The notes: generated by a model not told the origin, from the sequence alone. A stretch of 64,000 nt of DNA from Opeltia flavorubescens (GCA_000442125.1 KE546970.1:1542667-1606666), one strand, 5' to 3'. Shown: positions 47,931-60,603, numbered from the stretch's first letter. Program-made: numbers and translations.

Positions 47931-48977
47931 TATTCAGGTATCTGTCCTGCTGTATAATTGGTTCTCAAGACCCACAGTATATGCCAGATCTCTTGAGGTA
48001 CTTGGTAGAGTCGATAGAATGAGGTGGTTTGAGACCCACGGAAGAACATGCTATATAGGGGTTGGAAGTTAGCGGATGTTGAGAGACCTTTGCTTGAAAG
48101 TGGACATTTATATTTCGAGGTAACGTTGACAGAGATTTTGCGTCATATTATCAAGCCGAGAGACTGTCATATAATGGTAGCACATGACCCAATATTCTTG
48201 ATATCATCATGTTGCCTTCGGGTGTGTCACCGTCGTATCCAGAGATCCGATCCTTGAGAAGGGTCCACATCTCATGCTGCGATAATAGGGCCTCCACAGC
48301 TTGAAGGAGTCACATTAGCTGAAGACGCGTGTATTCGCAGAAGACTCATCGAGAGTACATGTGAAGGCATTTGAAACCGACGAAGGGTGCGAACTACTCA
48401 AAAGTTCCTGGAAGATTTGTTTCTTACGATAATGGCTGGGTTTTGTAGCAATTACAGCAGCAGTACCTCTACAATTAAAGACAATGTGTGGTATAACATC
48501 GTAAGAAAACATAAACAGCTGCGATAGTTCTGATGAAGTTATGGATTGAATAATGTTGGAGGATAGCAGGGCCATCATTGCTTTCCTTGTTCCCCGAATG
48601 CCTTTGGCAATTGCATACCTATGTTCGACGTCTCGATTGCTCATTCTTACTGATATAGCGCCGCTTGATGAGCGACCTTGGGGGAACACTATCTCCATCT
48701 TCGGAAGGAGTGAAAAAAAATGATAGTGGTTACTGCTAAGCAAAAATGATGCGTACTAGTGTTCTTGGCACGTGATCATTTTCGGTCTGGCGTCGTTCAT
48801 GTACAAGTAATTTTCAGACATCTCAGAATCTACTTTTCCAACATTTGAGCTCGAGTTCCCCTCAACCCCATCATCCTTTTTCTTTCTTAAGATACCCTCG
48901 ATACCCCTGTACCAGTCGTCCTTAACGAACCCAGCCCCCAAAAATTTCGAAGAATCCACCCTGTTTACAAATATCCC
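47931..48977. other. Divergent intergenic region
   Basis: Separates the kinase from the DUF2433 gene. It contains one 142-codon minus-strand frame listed separately. No repeats or RNA genes are seen. Confidence 0.45.
48315..48743 (-). CDS. Uncertain ORF, 142 residues
   Basis: A minus-strand open frame with no recognised domain; composition is fairly even (MEIVFPQGRSSSGAISVRM, then RYAIAKGIRGTRKAMMALL). It lies in a 1-kb divergent promoter region and may be chance or part of a leader. Listed only because it is the longest frame there. Confidence 0.2.
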   Translation of the reverse strand: MLSSNHYHFFSLLPKMEIVFPQGRSSSGAISVRMSNRDVEHRYAIAKGIRGTRKAMMALLSSNIIQSITSSELSQLFMFSYDVIPHIVFNCRGTAAVIATKPSHYRKKQIFQELLSSSHPSSVSNAFTCTLDESSANTRVFS

Positions 48978-51530
48978 ATGGCTTCTGTAAGTTGCCCATC
49001 GCAATCCTCACTTTCTATAGTACGCACAAATATTGAACAATGATTAACGAGACATCCCTGAACAGCCACGTCCATACAACTACAACCAGAACTATCTTCC
49101 AAACGGCGCATCCAATGCCCCAGGCATGGGTCCAGGAGGTGCTACTGGGGCAAACTCTATGCCCAATAATGGCCGTATCATTCAGAGCGGAGGAACTCGC
49201 ATACTCTGTGTGGCAGATGTTCGAGGTGACTCGGTCTCCATCTATGCCATTTGTCACCCGCACTGACAAAGGACCTTTTCTCTAGGCAATCTCAAGTCTT
49301 TAAATGATCTTGCAAAACAGGCGCGTGCCGATCATATCATCCATACTGGCGATTTCGGCTTCTACGATGAGTCCTCACTAGATCGAATTGCAGACAAGTA
49401 TGTCGTGAGATGTGCACTCTGTCTAAGACACAGCCAGTTAACTTCCTACACAGGACCCTAAAGCATGTGGCTCAGTATTCACCGCTCCTCTCGGAGAACA
49501 CAAAGCGCATCATCCAATCCTCCCAACCACAACAACCAAATATTAAGCAACGCTTCGGCCCGAATGACTTGATGCTTTCCGAACTCCCTATGTTCATCAA
49601 TAAGCAGTATACCCTCGATGTCCCAGTATACACTGTTTGGGGTGCGTGCGAGGATGTTCGTGTCCTCGAACGATTTCGATCAGGAGAATACAAGGTCGAT
49701 AAACTACACATCATTGATGAGGCCAGCTCACGACTATTGGAAGTCGGTGGAATAAAACTGCGTCTGCTAGGTTTGGGTGGCGCTGTGGTCATGCACAAAC
49801 TATTCGACAACGGCGAAGGCCGAACAACGATCGCTGGTGGTCAAGGCACAATGTGGACCACCCTCTTACAAATGGGAGAGCTTGTGGATACCGCCAACCG
49901 CGTCTACGATCCTACTGAAACTCGCGTCTTCGTTACTCACGCTTCCCCCGCCAGAGAAGGTCTCCTCAACCAGCTATCTGTAACACTCAAAGCAGACTTC
50001 TCCGTTTCAGCAGGCCTGCATTTCCGCTATGGCAGTTCCTACAATGAATTCAGCGTTAATCCAACGCTTGATCACTACCGAGGCAAACTTGCTGCTTCAA
50101 AAGCCTCATTCAACGATGTCTGGGAGACAGTCAAAGGCGAGGTTGAACCTGCCGTCGCGCAAAACGAGCCCCAGCAAACTTTACTTAATAATGCCCTGGA
50201 TATCGTGAACAAAATGCCTTCTGTTGCAAATGGAGGAAACCCATTCGGCGGAGCTGTTCCAGGGTCAGCAGCAAGTGGGAACGTGGATGAGAGTGCGTTC
50301 AAAAACATGTGGAACTTCAATTTAGCCGATGCAGCATTTGGCTACTTAGTACTGGAGGTTGAAGCGGGTCGGATCGGCACCGAAATGAAAGCTCAGGGCT
50401 TCAACTTTGCACATCGTGGGAGTGGCGGCAAGCCTCCTGTTACTCAGCCTGTGCAGGCCCCTGCTCAAGGTGGACCTACAAATGCAGTGATGCAAGGTGT
50501 CAATACTCCAAGTGCCCCAACAGGTCCAGGCGCCAACCGTCCATCTGCGGCGTCTGTTGGTCAATCAAATCAGCACATCCACCAGAACCAGCAGCAGCCG
50601 CGTCCTCAACAGCCATCCTCGTCTCAACAACAAATGCGCAATCAGCAGCCTCCACCTGCACAGCAGCGACCTGGCCCTCCTGCACAAGCGCCATCACAGC
50701 AAGGAAAAGAAAGCGTTCGAGCGGGGCCTCAACAAGGGAGTTCTCAAGCCCCCCCTGCCCAGGTCAAGCCTGCAACTCCACAACCTTCCACATCGACCTC
50801 CAATATCAATGCGCCACCAGCGGGCGATAAGCAATCAAATACACAACCTTCTGAAGTCCGCAACGGATCAGCATCCTCAGATAAAGCCGGCAATGCCCCT
50901 ACGCAGAAGCCCGCTTCGCCAGCCGTGGAGAAGAAACCAAGCACGGGCCTTTTCATTCATAATATGGATACTGAAGAGTCGGTCCGACAGATATTCCCTG
51001 ACGAAGATCGCACAAAGATTACCAAGGTAGAAAAGTACGGCAAAGCTCACGTTGTGCACTTTCAAGACCACGAGTCGGCAAAAGCTGCACTGGATCGTCA
51101 GCCGGTGGATCACAAGAAGAATTCTGCACCCGGCGCGGACGGGCAGAGGAAGCCCAACATCAAATGGTTCGAAGAGCGAACACCAAGAAATTATACGCGG
51201 GACAACCAAGGTCAAGGGGCCGGTTCATGGCAAGCTAGCAACCGTGGCGGTGCCAGCAGCGGTCAACGAGGCGGATATCAGAGTGGGGCCAGCGACAGCG
51301 AAGGTGGGCGAGGTAGGGGAGGTTTTGCAGGCCGAGGGCGCGGCCGAGGCGGAGAACGCGGCACTACTCGTGGCGGCGGGCGAGGCGGTGGTGGACGTGG
51401 AAGTTTCAAGGCTTCTGGGGACGAGAAATCCTCAGGAGCTGCTCCCACAACATCGTCAGAAAAACCCGAATCCACAACGGCGGCACCAGCTGCATCAGCT
51501 GCACCAGCCGCACCATCGAGCGGTACATGA
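48978..51530 (+). CDS. DUF2433 metallophosphoesterase-like protein with RRM-like and RGG tail, 4 exons
   Basis: Exons 48978-48986, 49066-49225, 49286-49397 and 49454-51530 join to 785 residues. The first exon codes only MAS, chosen because donor GTAAGT follows directly and the join gives MASPRPYNYNQNY. Residues ~40-330 look like a calcineurin-type fold: ILCVADVRGNLKSLNDLAKQ, HIIHTGDFGFYDESS, VPVYTVWGACEDVRVLE, RVFVTHASPAREGLLNQL and GLHFRYG. This is the fungal DUF2433 family. The canonical GDxxD and GNH are altered to GDFGFYD and GACED, so metal-dependent hydrolysis is doubtful. A long Gln/Pro-rich linker follows, then a short RRM-like segment (GLFIHNMDTEESVRQIF to VVHFQDHESAKAAL, about 590-635) and an RGG region (about 690-745). 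This suggests RNA binding; its job is unknown. Confidence 0.85.
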
Positions 51531-52118
51531 TCGAATATTCCTCATCCCACTTGTGGTCTCGACTGGCAACATCATTTCTGACATAATGTCGCTTTGGTCG
51601 TTTTCATATCATTCTTACATCATAGTGTTTTATCAAGAGAGGCGAATCGAAGAACGGAGAGCTGAAAACATCTGGGAGTTGTAGACATCACGTTTACTCT
51701 AGCAGCTTTTCTGATATCGTGAAGGAAAGGTTGCATTAGCTTGAAAAGCATTCTTCTTGTATGTTGGGCGATTCACAATATGTATTTTAGCCTAGATGGA
51801 TCAAATAGAGAATTAGCAATTTTCTGCGTAGTTCGCGATATGAGATTTGCATATGTTAATTCAAACATGCACAAAAGCATGTGACACGATTTCCCCAGAT
51901 TTTATGCTGCACAGGGTCTACGCTAAGTTTTAAGCGCGATCCACTAAAACAAGAGCCGGCAGATCCAGTACGTCAGCCACAGCTTGCTTGCTGCGCCAGG
52001 CAACCGTTCAAGACATCGTGTTTTTCCCTCATGCCTTCACACAGCAAGCGATAACTCAACAAAGAAACCACGATCTTGTGAAACAGCCTCTTGTGCTATT
52101 GGAACAGCTACCTGACAC
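51531..52118. other. Tandem intergenic spacer
   Basis: 3' flank of the DUF2433 gene and promoter of NPC1, both on the plus strand. Nothing else is seen. Confidence 0.5.
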
Positions 52119-55100
52119 ATGACGAGGCTATGGGGGTCGTCGTGGGGGCTCTTCTCGAGCCTTCTGTGCTTTCTCCTTCTATGTCGAACAGCCACTGCGT
52201 CTAATGATGGAAATTGGACCATCAAACACGAGGCAGGAAGATGTGCGATGAAAGGGCATTGTGGGAAGAAGTCTTTCTTCGGAGGCCAACTGCCTTGCCC
52301 AGACAACTCAGCGGCACAGACGCCTGATGATGGAACAAGGAAGAAATTAATCGCCATCTGTGGCGACAAGTGGAAAGATGGAGCAATCTGTTGTGATGGT
52401 GACCAGGTATAACCTACCTAGGAACTTCCTTTTTTTGATACTGATTATGCTGACGGTCTTAGATTGACGCTTTGAGCAGCAACCTGAAGCGCGCCGAATC
52501 CATAATTTCGTCTTGTCCAGCTTGCAAGGAGAACTTCTTCAATCTTTTCTGCACTTTCAGTTGCTCACCAGACCAGTCGCTATTTGTCAACGTCACAGAT
52601 ACGCAAAAGGCCAGCACAGGGAAGCTGATTGTNACGGAGTTGGACAATCTATGGTCAGACGATTATGGGAAGGCGTTCTACAACAGCTGCAAAGACGTCA
52701 AATTTGGGGCTACTGGTGGAAAGGCCATGGATTTTATTGGAGGTGGAGCGAAGAATTACACCAGCTTTCTGAAGTTCCTGGGGGACACCAAACCTTTTGG
52801 TAGTCCATTCCAGATCGATTTTCCACGACCTAGCTCTGAAGATTTCACGAATATGACAGCTGCGGATCCTATATCAAGAGCTTGCAACAGTACAGACGAG
52901 GCTTACCGGTGCGCCTGTGTTGATTGTCCAGGCTCATGTCCCGAGCTGCCGAAGATCACAGAGCAGGAGCAATGTCGCGTTGGCGCTTTACCTTGCCTTT
53001 CCTTCGCTGTCATCATCATCTATTGTGTGTTTCTCCTTCTCCTGATTACAGCAGTCTCAGGTCATGTGGCCTATCGAAAGCATAGTCAGCGCAAAAGCGA
53101 AAGGTTACAGCTTCTGCAAGACGCAGCACTTAGCGACGATGAGGATGATGAGGATGAAGTACGCCACGGCCGCATGCTGGAAAAGCCCCAGAGAGAATAT
53201 TGGCTCAACAGCAGATGTGATGCTGCTTTCAGCAAGCTGGGCTTGATCTGCGCCAGGTTCCCGCTAATCACCATTAGCGCGAGTATCGTGGTCATCCTCG
53301 TTCTTAGTATCGGCTGGATCAATTTTGCTGTCGAAACGGACCCAGTCAAACTATGGGTGAGCCCATCGTCCGCAGCAGCAACAGAGAAAGAGTACTTTGA
53401 CACCAAGTTTGGGCCATTCTACCGGGCAGAGCAAGCATTCCTGGTGAATGATACGGATCCGTCGGGGCCAGGGCCGGTCCTAAGCTATGAAACATTAGCT
53501 TGGTGGTTCGATCTCGAAAATCGAGTGCAGCGTTTCCGGTCCATGAACTATGGCGTTTCGTTGAGTGAAGTATGCTTCAATCCCACTGGGGAAGCCTGCG
53601 TGGTCCAATCAATAACCGGTTACTTTGGTGGCTCCTTTTCCAATGTAGAGCCGGACGCATGGCAACAAAGGCTCAGGCACTGTACAGAACAGCCGGGAAG
53701 TCAGGAATGCTTACCAGACTTCCAACAACCGTTGCAAAAGGATATGATTCTGGGTGGCTGGGAAAAGACAGATGATGTTCTAGACTCTGAAGCATTGATC
53801 ACCACGTGGGTTGTCAATAACCATCCCAAGGGGACACGTGAAGAAGCCATTGCTATGGATTGGGAAGAAATGCTTAAGAATCTTCTGAAGGATGCTCAAG
53901 AAGGAGCGAAGAAACGTGGATTACGTCTATCTTTCTCCACTGAGATCAGCCTGGAACAGGAATTGAACAAAACAACCAATACGGATGCAAAGATTATTGT
54001 CGTCAGCTATATCATCATGTTCCTGTATGCGTCCCTGGCGCTAGGCTCAACAACCTTGACGGTCAATTCCATTTTGCACAACCCGGCAAATGCCATGGTC
54101 CAATCCAAATTCACACTCGGAGTCGTTGGCATTTTGATCGTCTTGATGTCTGTATCGGCTTCCGTGGGGTTATTCTCGGCATGCGGCATTAAGGTCACCC
54201 TGATCATCGCCGAAGTCATACCTTTCCTCGTTCTGGCAGTGGGCGTGGACAACATCTTTCTCATAGTGCACGAGTTCGAACGAGTCAACCTAAGCCACCC
54301 GGATGACTCAATCGAAAGTCGGATGTCCAAAACACTTGGAAGGATGGGGCCGAGTATCCTTTTATCGGCTTCGACCGAGACGGTTGCCTTTGCCTTGGGT
54401 GCTGCGGTGGGAATGCCTGCTGTGAAGAACTTTGCGGCGTATGCTGCTGGGGCAGTCCTAGTCAACGCTCTGCTTCAAGTCACGATGTTTGTATCGGTCC
54501 TGAGCTTGAATCAGAGGCGGGTCGAAAGTCACAGGGCCGATTGTTTCCCATTTGTCAAAATGAGACCAGCAACGGCCACAAACCAGAGTGGAGGTCAATA
54601 CGGGTATGAAGAAGAGGGCGGTCTACAGAGATTCATTCGCCGAGTCTATGCCCCAGCGCTTTTAAATCGCAAAGTCAAAGTCGCCGTTGTAATCTTCTTC
54701 CTCGGCATCTTCACCGCCGGACTAGCTTTATTTCCTACAGTCGAGCTTGGTCTCGATCAAAGAATAGCTTTTCCAAGAGATTCATATCTGGTCCCCTTCT
54801 TCAACGACCTAGACCAATATTTCAACACCGGCCCACCCGTCTACTTTGTCGTCCGCGATCTTGACGTCACCGAGCGTCCTCATCAACAAGAGCTTTGTGG
54901 TCGGTATTCAACCTGCCATTCCTTTTCCCTGACCAATGTCCTCGAGCAAGAATCAAAACGCTCCTCCATCTCCTACATCACCGGCTCAACCGCAAGCTGG
55001 ATAGATGACTTCTTCACTTGGCTGAATCCTACTAACGAGAACTGCTGTGTTGAACACGGAAAACCCTGTTTCGCCGACCGTGATCCTCCTTGGAACACCA

Positions 55101-56099
55101 CCCTCTATGGCATGCCCGAGGACGGTGAATTCACACATTACCTCACCAAATGGCTTGCCGCGCCCACGAACGAAGATTGCCCTTTCGGCGGCGCAGCCCC
55201 CTACAGCACCGCTCTTGTCATCCACCCCAATAGCTCTACAAATCCAATACCAGCTTCGCATTTCCGTACATCTCACACTCCTCTTCGCTCCCAGTCCGAT
55301 TTCATCGAATCCTATGCTTCAGCGCGTCGTATCGCGACCGAGGTCTCAGCAGCACAAGACATTGACGTATTCCCATATTCCAAATTCTACATCTTCTTCG
55401 ATCAATACGCAACTATTGTCAGCTTGGCAGGTACACTCCTCGGGTCGGCAGTCGCTATCATCTTCTTCCTCACTTCCCTCCTCCTTGGCTCCTTGGCTAC
55501 AGGCTTCGTTGTCACAATTACAGTCATCATGATCCTTGCTGCCGTCATCGGAACGATGGCCCTTGCAAACGTCTCCTTGAATGCTATTTCCCTCGTTAAT
55601 CTCGTTATTGCGGTCGGCATCGCGGTGGAATTCTGCGCGCATATTGCTCGCGCATTCCAGTTCCCGAGCGCTTCCGTGTTGGCGAAGGCGCCACAGGGAT
55701 GGCGACTGCAGAGAGGGAAAGATGCGAGGGCGTGGGCAAGTCTCGTGAATGTGGGGGCCAGTGTGTTCAGTGGAATCACGGTAACGAAGTTCCTGGGCGT
55801 AGCGGTCCTGGCGTGGACGAGGAGTAAGATTTTCGAGATTTATTACTTCAGGGTGTGGTTGGCGTTGGTGGTGTGGGCGGCCGCGCATGCATTGGTGTTT
55901 TTGCCGGTCGCGTTGAGTTTGCTGGGCGGTGAAGGTGAGCAATGTTTCCAGTGATCTTGAGATTGGAGTCGAATACGCTGACGATGTTGGAATAGGGTAT
56001 GCGGAGGCTGAGAGCGAAGGTGGGCTTGAAGAAGATCTCAATTCGAGGCGGTATAGAGCCTTGCTGCCCGAAGATGGGTACGATTCTGACGACTATTGA
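52119..56099 (+). CDS. NCR1: NPC1/NCR1 intracellular sterol transporter, 3 exons
   Basis: Exons 52119-52406, 52463-55934 and 55996-56099 join to 1287 residues, close to human NPC1 (1278) and yeast Ncr1 (1170). It moves sterol taken over from NPC2 in the vacuole lumen into the vacuole membrane. Seen: signal peptide (LLCFLLLCRTATAS); Cys-rich N-terminal sterol-binding domain with CAMKGHCGKKSFFGGQLPCP and FCTFSCSPDQSLFVNV; a first membrane span near residue 280; the RND-type TM bundle with sterol-sensing domain about 605-770 (FLVLAVGVDNIFLIVHEFER); a Cys-containing lumenal domain about 870-1025; and the second bundle about 1075-1260. The C-terminus (DGYDSDDY) is acidic with no dileucine sorting signal. 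The N at 52633 is the third base of a Val codon and has no effect. Confidence 0.96.
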
Positions 56100-56854
56100 T
56101 GATTACGGGCTTTGTAGACGTGGTAGGATGCATTGCGTGGGGAAAAGGTAGGTCAAGGCACTGGGCAAAAATCTGTATATCCTTCTCGAATGGAAGGAGA
56201 GACGAAGTAACAGGGATAGATATATAGAATGTATCTTTACTGTAGGTATTTCGGCTCGATTTCTCATCGTCAGCAATGTCCCTTACCAAATTCACTTCCG
56301 CTGGTCAAGTGAAGACTCTTGGCAACCCTTCTAAGATACTGAACATGTCAGTGTCTATCGCACTTCGCAATCGACACAATGACTCTAGTGTTATGTGATA
56401 TCGCTTGGTCTAATTTTTTCGACCAAGGATGTTATATAAGTTAAGTCACTCTCCGAGTTCTTCGACTGCTTCGCTTGGATTTTGCCGCGCATAAAGATGA
56501 TAAAGGCTGTCAAGCCAGAATGTGCTTCTATCGGACAAACTCTTGTCATCGACCCTCGATCGAATGCAAATACTTAGCTCGATCGTGAAATTGGAGGAGT
56601 TTCCACAGGTCACGAATATCGCTGTCAAGTACTACTTTCTATGCTCTTCGTCCATGGATCACATTTCCACTGTCTTTCCAACCCGTGGGACCAATATCTC
56701 TCAATAACCATCATTCTTCCCCTCTCCGTGACTCAAAGAGAAAAATCCATAGCACTGCAGTCATAAGTCTTACACTCTTCCAACCGCAAAATCCAGCAAC
56801 GCCGACTGTCATTGAACACACGAACCTGCCTCTCGACTTTCCCTCCTGCCCAAG
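56100..56854. other. Intergenic spacer
   Basis: Between NPC1 and the RBR-type gene. Short frames only; no feature is supported. Confidence 0.5.
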
Positions 56855-57669
56855 ATGCCTCCATCACAAAACCCAAACCCCGACCCGGGAAGTCTTCGCA
56901 GCTGCCTCCTCCACGGCTTCCGCTCCGCGAAAGCACGCTACAAACATCACCGCACCTGCATGATCTGCACCACTTTCACCCTCAACCGGTCTCTCCTACT
57001 CAGCCCTTGCCCCAAAAACCCTCGCCATTTATGGTGCGAGGCTTGTCTCAAGGGTACGTATATCAATCAAACAACCCCAGCTCTAAGTCAAGTCAAGTCT
57101 ACAATTCCACTAACCAAGCAAATACAGATGGCATCATCTCCTCCTTCAAATCCCAATCCCGCCTCCAATGCTGCGCCGACGTCCCCCTCCGCTGGCTTCA
57201 CCTCTACAACTCAGCCCTCGCACGCAAATACGCGACGAAAGTCTGGGAACCTACCACGCCGAATGCGACTTATTGTGCGAATTTCAACTGTGGGGCTTTT
57301 CTCGGTGGTGGGAGTCTCCTTACCAATAATAATAACGAGAAAAAGAACTCAACAACGACGATTACGTGCAAGAAATGCAAGATGCAAACGTGTACTCGAT
57401 GCAAAGAGGTCGCTCACCCCAACGTTCCAAATTGTGATGCGGATCCAAGACGAGGGGCGTTACTGAAGTTGGCGAAGGAGAAGGGATGGAGACCGTGTCC
57501 GGGGTGTGGGGTTCTTGTGGAGAGGAGCGCGGGGTGTAGACGCATGGTTTGCGCGAGGTGTAGGACTGAATTTTGCTATAATTGTGGGAGGGGGTGGTTT
57601 ACGTGTTTTCGTGGGGAGAATCCTTGTTTGGAGGGGTATTGGGGTGGGTTTGCGGCGCCGATGGTGTAG
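56855..57669 (+). CDS. Small RBR-type (RING-IBR-RING) zinc protein, likely E3 ubiquitin ligase
   Basis: Exons 56855-57053 and 57128-57669 (74-nt intron, donor GTACGT, acceptor TACAG) join to 246 residues. Seen: a first Cys cluster CMICTTFTLNRSL to CPKNPRHLWCEAC (C35, C38, C52, C61, C64), which is a reduced RING1; an IBR-like middle CANFNCGAFLGG and CKKCKMQTCTRCKEVAH; and a RING2 CPGCGVLVERSAGCRRMVC then RCRTEFCYNCGRGW. RING2 holds a Cys in the usual catalytic place (SAGC). RBR ligases pass ubiquitin through that Cys. The protein is short for the family and has no targeting domain, which is common in fungal orphan RBR proteins. Substrates are unknown. Confidence 0.85.
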
Positions 57670-58382
57670 AAGGGAGGTTTGGGGAGGCGAGATAGCTTGC
57701 TCTCGTTTTATTATATATTGGATCTTGGATCTTGGGAAGAGACATCTGTTGTCACGATTTCAATTTTGTTTCTGCCGGTGGGGAAGGATGGGTCCTGTTC
57801 CATTGGCTGTTCTTCCTGGATTGAAACTCAGGTCTTCGACCTAGAAAGTGATTACGGGCGTAAAGCCTTTCTTTTTTTTCTCACATCCTCGTTGCTACTT
57901 ACTTCTCTGTTCATCCCTCTACTCCTACTGTCTAACATGCTTCAGTAGCGGTCAGTATAGCCCTTGACTCGACGTGTCGGAATTCACTGAAAGAACCAGA
58001 TCCCCATTTTGACCATGTTCAACGCGTACGGAATCTCTCCGTCATGATCTTTGAGCTCTAATTCAATCTTTCACTATCATTGCTAGCCGTGTATCATTCT
58101 TGGTAATTCGGCAGTGCCAAAGTCGAAAGACCATTATGTTATGATATCACATCACATGTACAAAATCGCTTGTCCCTGCTTGGAAGATTCGTTACCCATG
58201 GATCAACAGGCTAATACAGCTCAATCTGGGGACAAACCCCTCAAATAAAAATTCCCATCAAGCTGATCACATGGCAAGTCTCGCATGTATATAATCCATA
58301 CTTCATAACTAATCCTGACTTCTCTGCCAGCACTGTCCTAACCCCCCCCCCCCCTTCATCCCCCCAAAGATACTTTCGCAAG
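57670..58382. other. Intergenic spacer
   Basis: 3' flank of the RBR gene and promoter of the next gene, with a run of 14 C just upstream (about 58341-58354). The frame at 57679-57948 continues past the RBR stop in another frame and looks like chance. Confidence 0.45.
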
Positions 58383-58838
58383 ATGTCCTCCGAACTTCCT
58401 CTTCACAACGCAGCTCCAAACACCGCAACACTACAAACTTCCGACGACGAATGCCCTTTCAATCCCGCCTGGATCTTCTTCTTCTTCCCTCTTGTCCTCT
58501 GGCTCATCATCTACCTCTGTACCTACGACTACATAGGCTGCTACCCAGTTGCCCTGGCTTTTTTTGCTACCATCCCTTCTGCATTCATCGGGCCGTACGT
58601 CGCTGTGCAGTGGAATTCTTCGAGGCAGTTGAGGATGGCCGGGCAGTTGGAGGGAGAACGGAATCTCGTCGCTGTATTCTTGGGAATGGGTTGTGCTTTT
58701 CTGGTTGGGTGGGTGATTACGATTAGTCTTTGGAAGGGGGCGCTGGAGGCGCAGTGTCCTTCTCATTTGGTTGCTGGGGTGAGCGGGGCGGTGTCGGCGG
58801 TGTCGAGGGGGAATGGGACTTGGGGTCAGTGGAAATGA
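58383..58838 (+). CDS. Small membrane protein, hypothetical
   Basis: 151 residues, intronless. Three to four hydrophobic stretches: AWIFFFFPLVLWLIIYLC, VALAFFATIPSAFIGPYVA and LVAVFLGMGCAFLVGWVITI. Hydrophilic N-terminus and C-terminus. No family was recognised. Coding is supported by clean codon use, an ATG in good context (AAGATGTCC) and helices that fill the frame. It could be a plasma-membrane or ER protein. Confidence 0.65.
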   Translation: MSSELPLHNAAPNTATLQTSDDECPFNPAWIFFFFPLVLWLIIYLCTYDYIGCYPVALAFFATIPSAFIGPYVAVQWNSSRQLRMAGQLEGERNLVAVFLGMGCAFLVGWVITISLWKGALEAQCPSHLVAGVSGAVSAVSRGNGTWGQWK

Positions 58839-60066
58839 GGGGTTTTGGTGCGGAGTTTGGGATGCATACTCGAAACAGGAAATGAGAGCTCATCATGGGT
58901 ATATGTGATGGAAAAAAGAAGATCGAAGTCTAGGTAGGCAACGCAAGATTCATTAAATTCTCGAAGTTGGGAAGGATACAAAACTAGGGTTGTATGATTT
59001 GGAGATGTGTGATATCTGATGAGGGACAAGCTATTGAAAACCGTCAGGGACGATTGGCAGGGAATGTGGGTTAAACACAAATTCAAACAATTGCTCCTCG
59101 CTCCTCTTATCTCCACGACCGGTGTTAGAAGATCTTTCGAACCAGTTCAGAGACTGCATGAAAAACTGTGCTCGGGAAACATACTCATTCGAAAAGCCTC
59201 TCCTGCGACGACTTGGTAGGTAAACTTAAGCTTCGCCGACGGCCCCTGGTGTGTTTCCTTTCGCCGCATCCAGATTTCTGATTTCCGATATATCGATTAC
59301 ACAATTCAATATGTATGATCGACGAAGCATAGTCGGGGAGCGTCCTGCTAGCTGTGGATGTCATATTGCGGCCGACTCCGTCGAATATTAAGAACATGGC
59401 CTGAAGTGGATGACGGACAGATGGGTGGGTCGAGGCAGGAGCAAAACGTGTGGGGGCTTAGGATCCGTTTCTCGCTCCGCAAACTCTATCAAAGACTGTG
59501 AGTGCATCTAAAGGTGCGAGCAATATTCAATCTACTACTGCTCGTGGAGCGCCCCCTATCTCGTTTAACACTGCCAAGATCGGCCCGTCCCATGCCGTCC
59601 GTGCCACACGCTAAAGATCTTTTCGGAGATGCTTGGCGAAATGCTGGGGCTGCTGCAGGACTTGAAACAAATACTCCGTTATGTTCAAGAGATCTGAATG
59701 AAAGATGCTTCTACAGCGAATCTCCTCGCTCCACTCTGGCCCCGACCTCTGAAATGACGTTGATGTAGATTACAGGAGCAAGACGTTGACCCTCCACCGA
59801 AGTATTGGGGATGATGAGTGGTAGGTTGTAGAGGCTGCTCCGGGATGGTAGTCGTCATTTCATCTTAAGATCTCCTTTCTAGGTGCATGCTCTGCTGCGG
59901 GATGATAATATAATTTGAGCATTTCCCTCTCATATCTGCGTCTGCTTCTTCCACATCTCTCTCTAGGTCCATCAACAGTCACGGTCAGATATAACCGAGT
60001 CAAGTATAATAAAACGTCTTCAGTAATCGACCTCTCGAATACGTATACATCTAATTCCCACCAAAC
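58839..60066. other. Intergenic region, 1.2 kb
   Basis: No supported gene. A frame at 59502-59768 is uninterrupted but lacks coding composition. The right part is the promoter of the lectin-like gene. Confidence 0.45.
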
Positions 60067-60603
60067 ATGGCACCACGCCCACCGTTTCAAACAATCTCCG
60101 CTCTCCTCACCATCCTCTTCATCCTCTCAACCCACGCCATCGACCACATAGCCTGGAAACCCGGAACCCTCCAACTCTCCGCCCCCAACACCCTCTGCAG
60201 CGTCGACTTCGGCGCCACAATCCACCTCAACAGCGACGCCAACCTCGTATTCTTCCGCCACGGTGACAACCCCTTAACCATAGAATGGTCTTCAGGGAAA
60301 ACCACCCCCAACTGCGCCAACGGCGCTGGCTGCACTCTCTATTTCCAAACCGACGGCAACCTCGTCATTTACGGGCCCGACAACGTGCCCTTGTGGTGGT
60401 CTGATACAGCGGGGAGAGGGGCGTTATTGGTGTGCCATGAGACGTATCCGCATTTTGAGATCTTTGATCAGAAGGGGTGGTTGATCTGGCGGCCGGGGTA
60501 TGAGCCGCAGTATTCGAATTATTTCAGTTGGCCGAGTTATACTTTGTTTGGATGTCTGGATGGGGTGGGGAAGAGGGATCAGCCTTGGCTTTGTGTTGGG
60601 TGA
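60067..60603 (+). CDS. Secreted bulb-type (B-) lectin domain protein
   Basis: 178 residues, intronless. A signal peptide covers residues 1-24 (ISALLTILFILSTHA). The mature part is one beta-prism B-lectin domain with the mannose-binding signature QxDxNxVxY seen as QTDGNLVIY, and a second, altered copy NSDANLVFF. Conserved Trp (LWWSD, WLIWRPG) and four to six Cys suit a disulphide-bonded secreted protein. Bulb lectins in fungi bind mannose-type glycans and may act in defence, adhesion or as effectors; which applies is unknown. It is convergent with the next minus-strand gene. Confidence 0.85.
   Translation: MAPRPPFQTISALLTILFILSTHAIDHIAWKPGTLQLSAPNTLCSVDFGATIHLNSDANLVFFRHGDNPLTIEWSSGKTTPNCANGAGCTLYFQTDGNLVIYGPDNVPLWWSDTAGRGALLVCHETYPHFEIFDQKGWLIWRPGYEPQYSNYFSWPSYTLFGCLDGVGKRDQPWLCVG

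Noticed and set aside
55346-56041. 231-codon minus-strand frame over the NPC1 3' end
   Set aside because: Antisense shadow of membrane helices; composition Arg/Pro/His-rich as expected.
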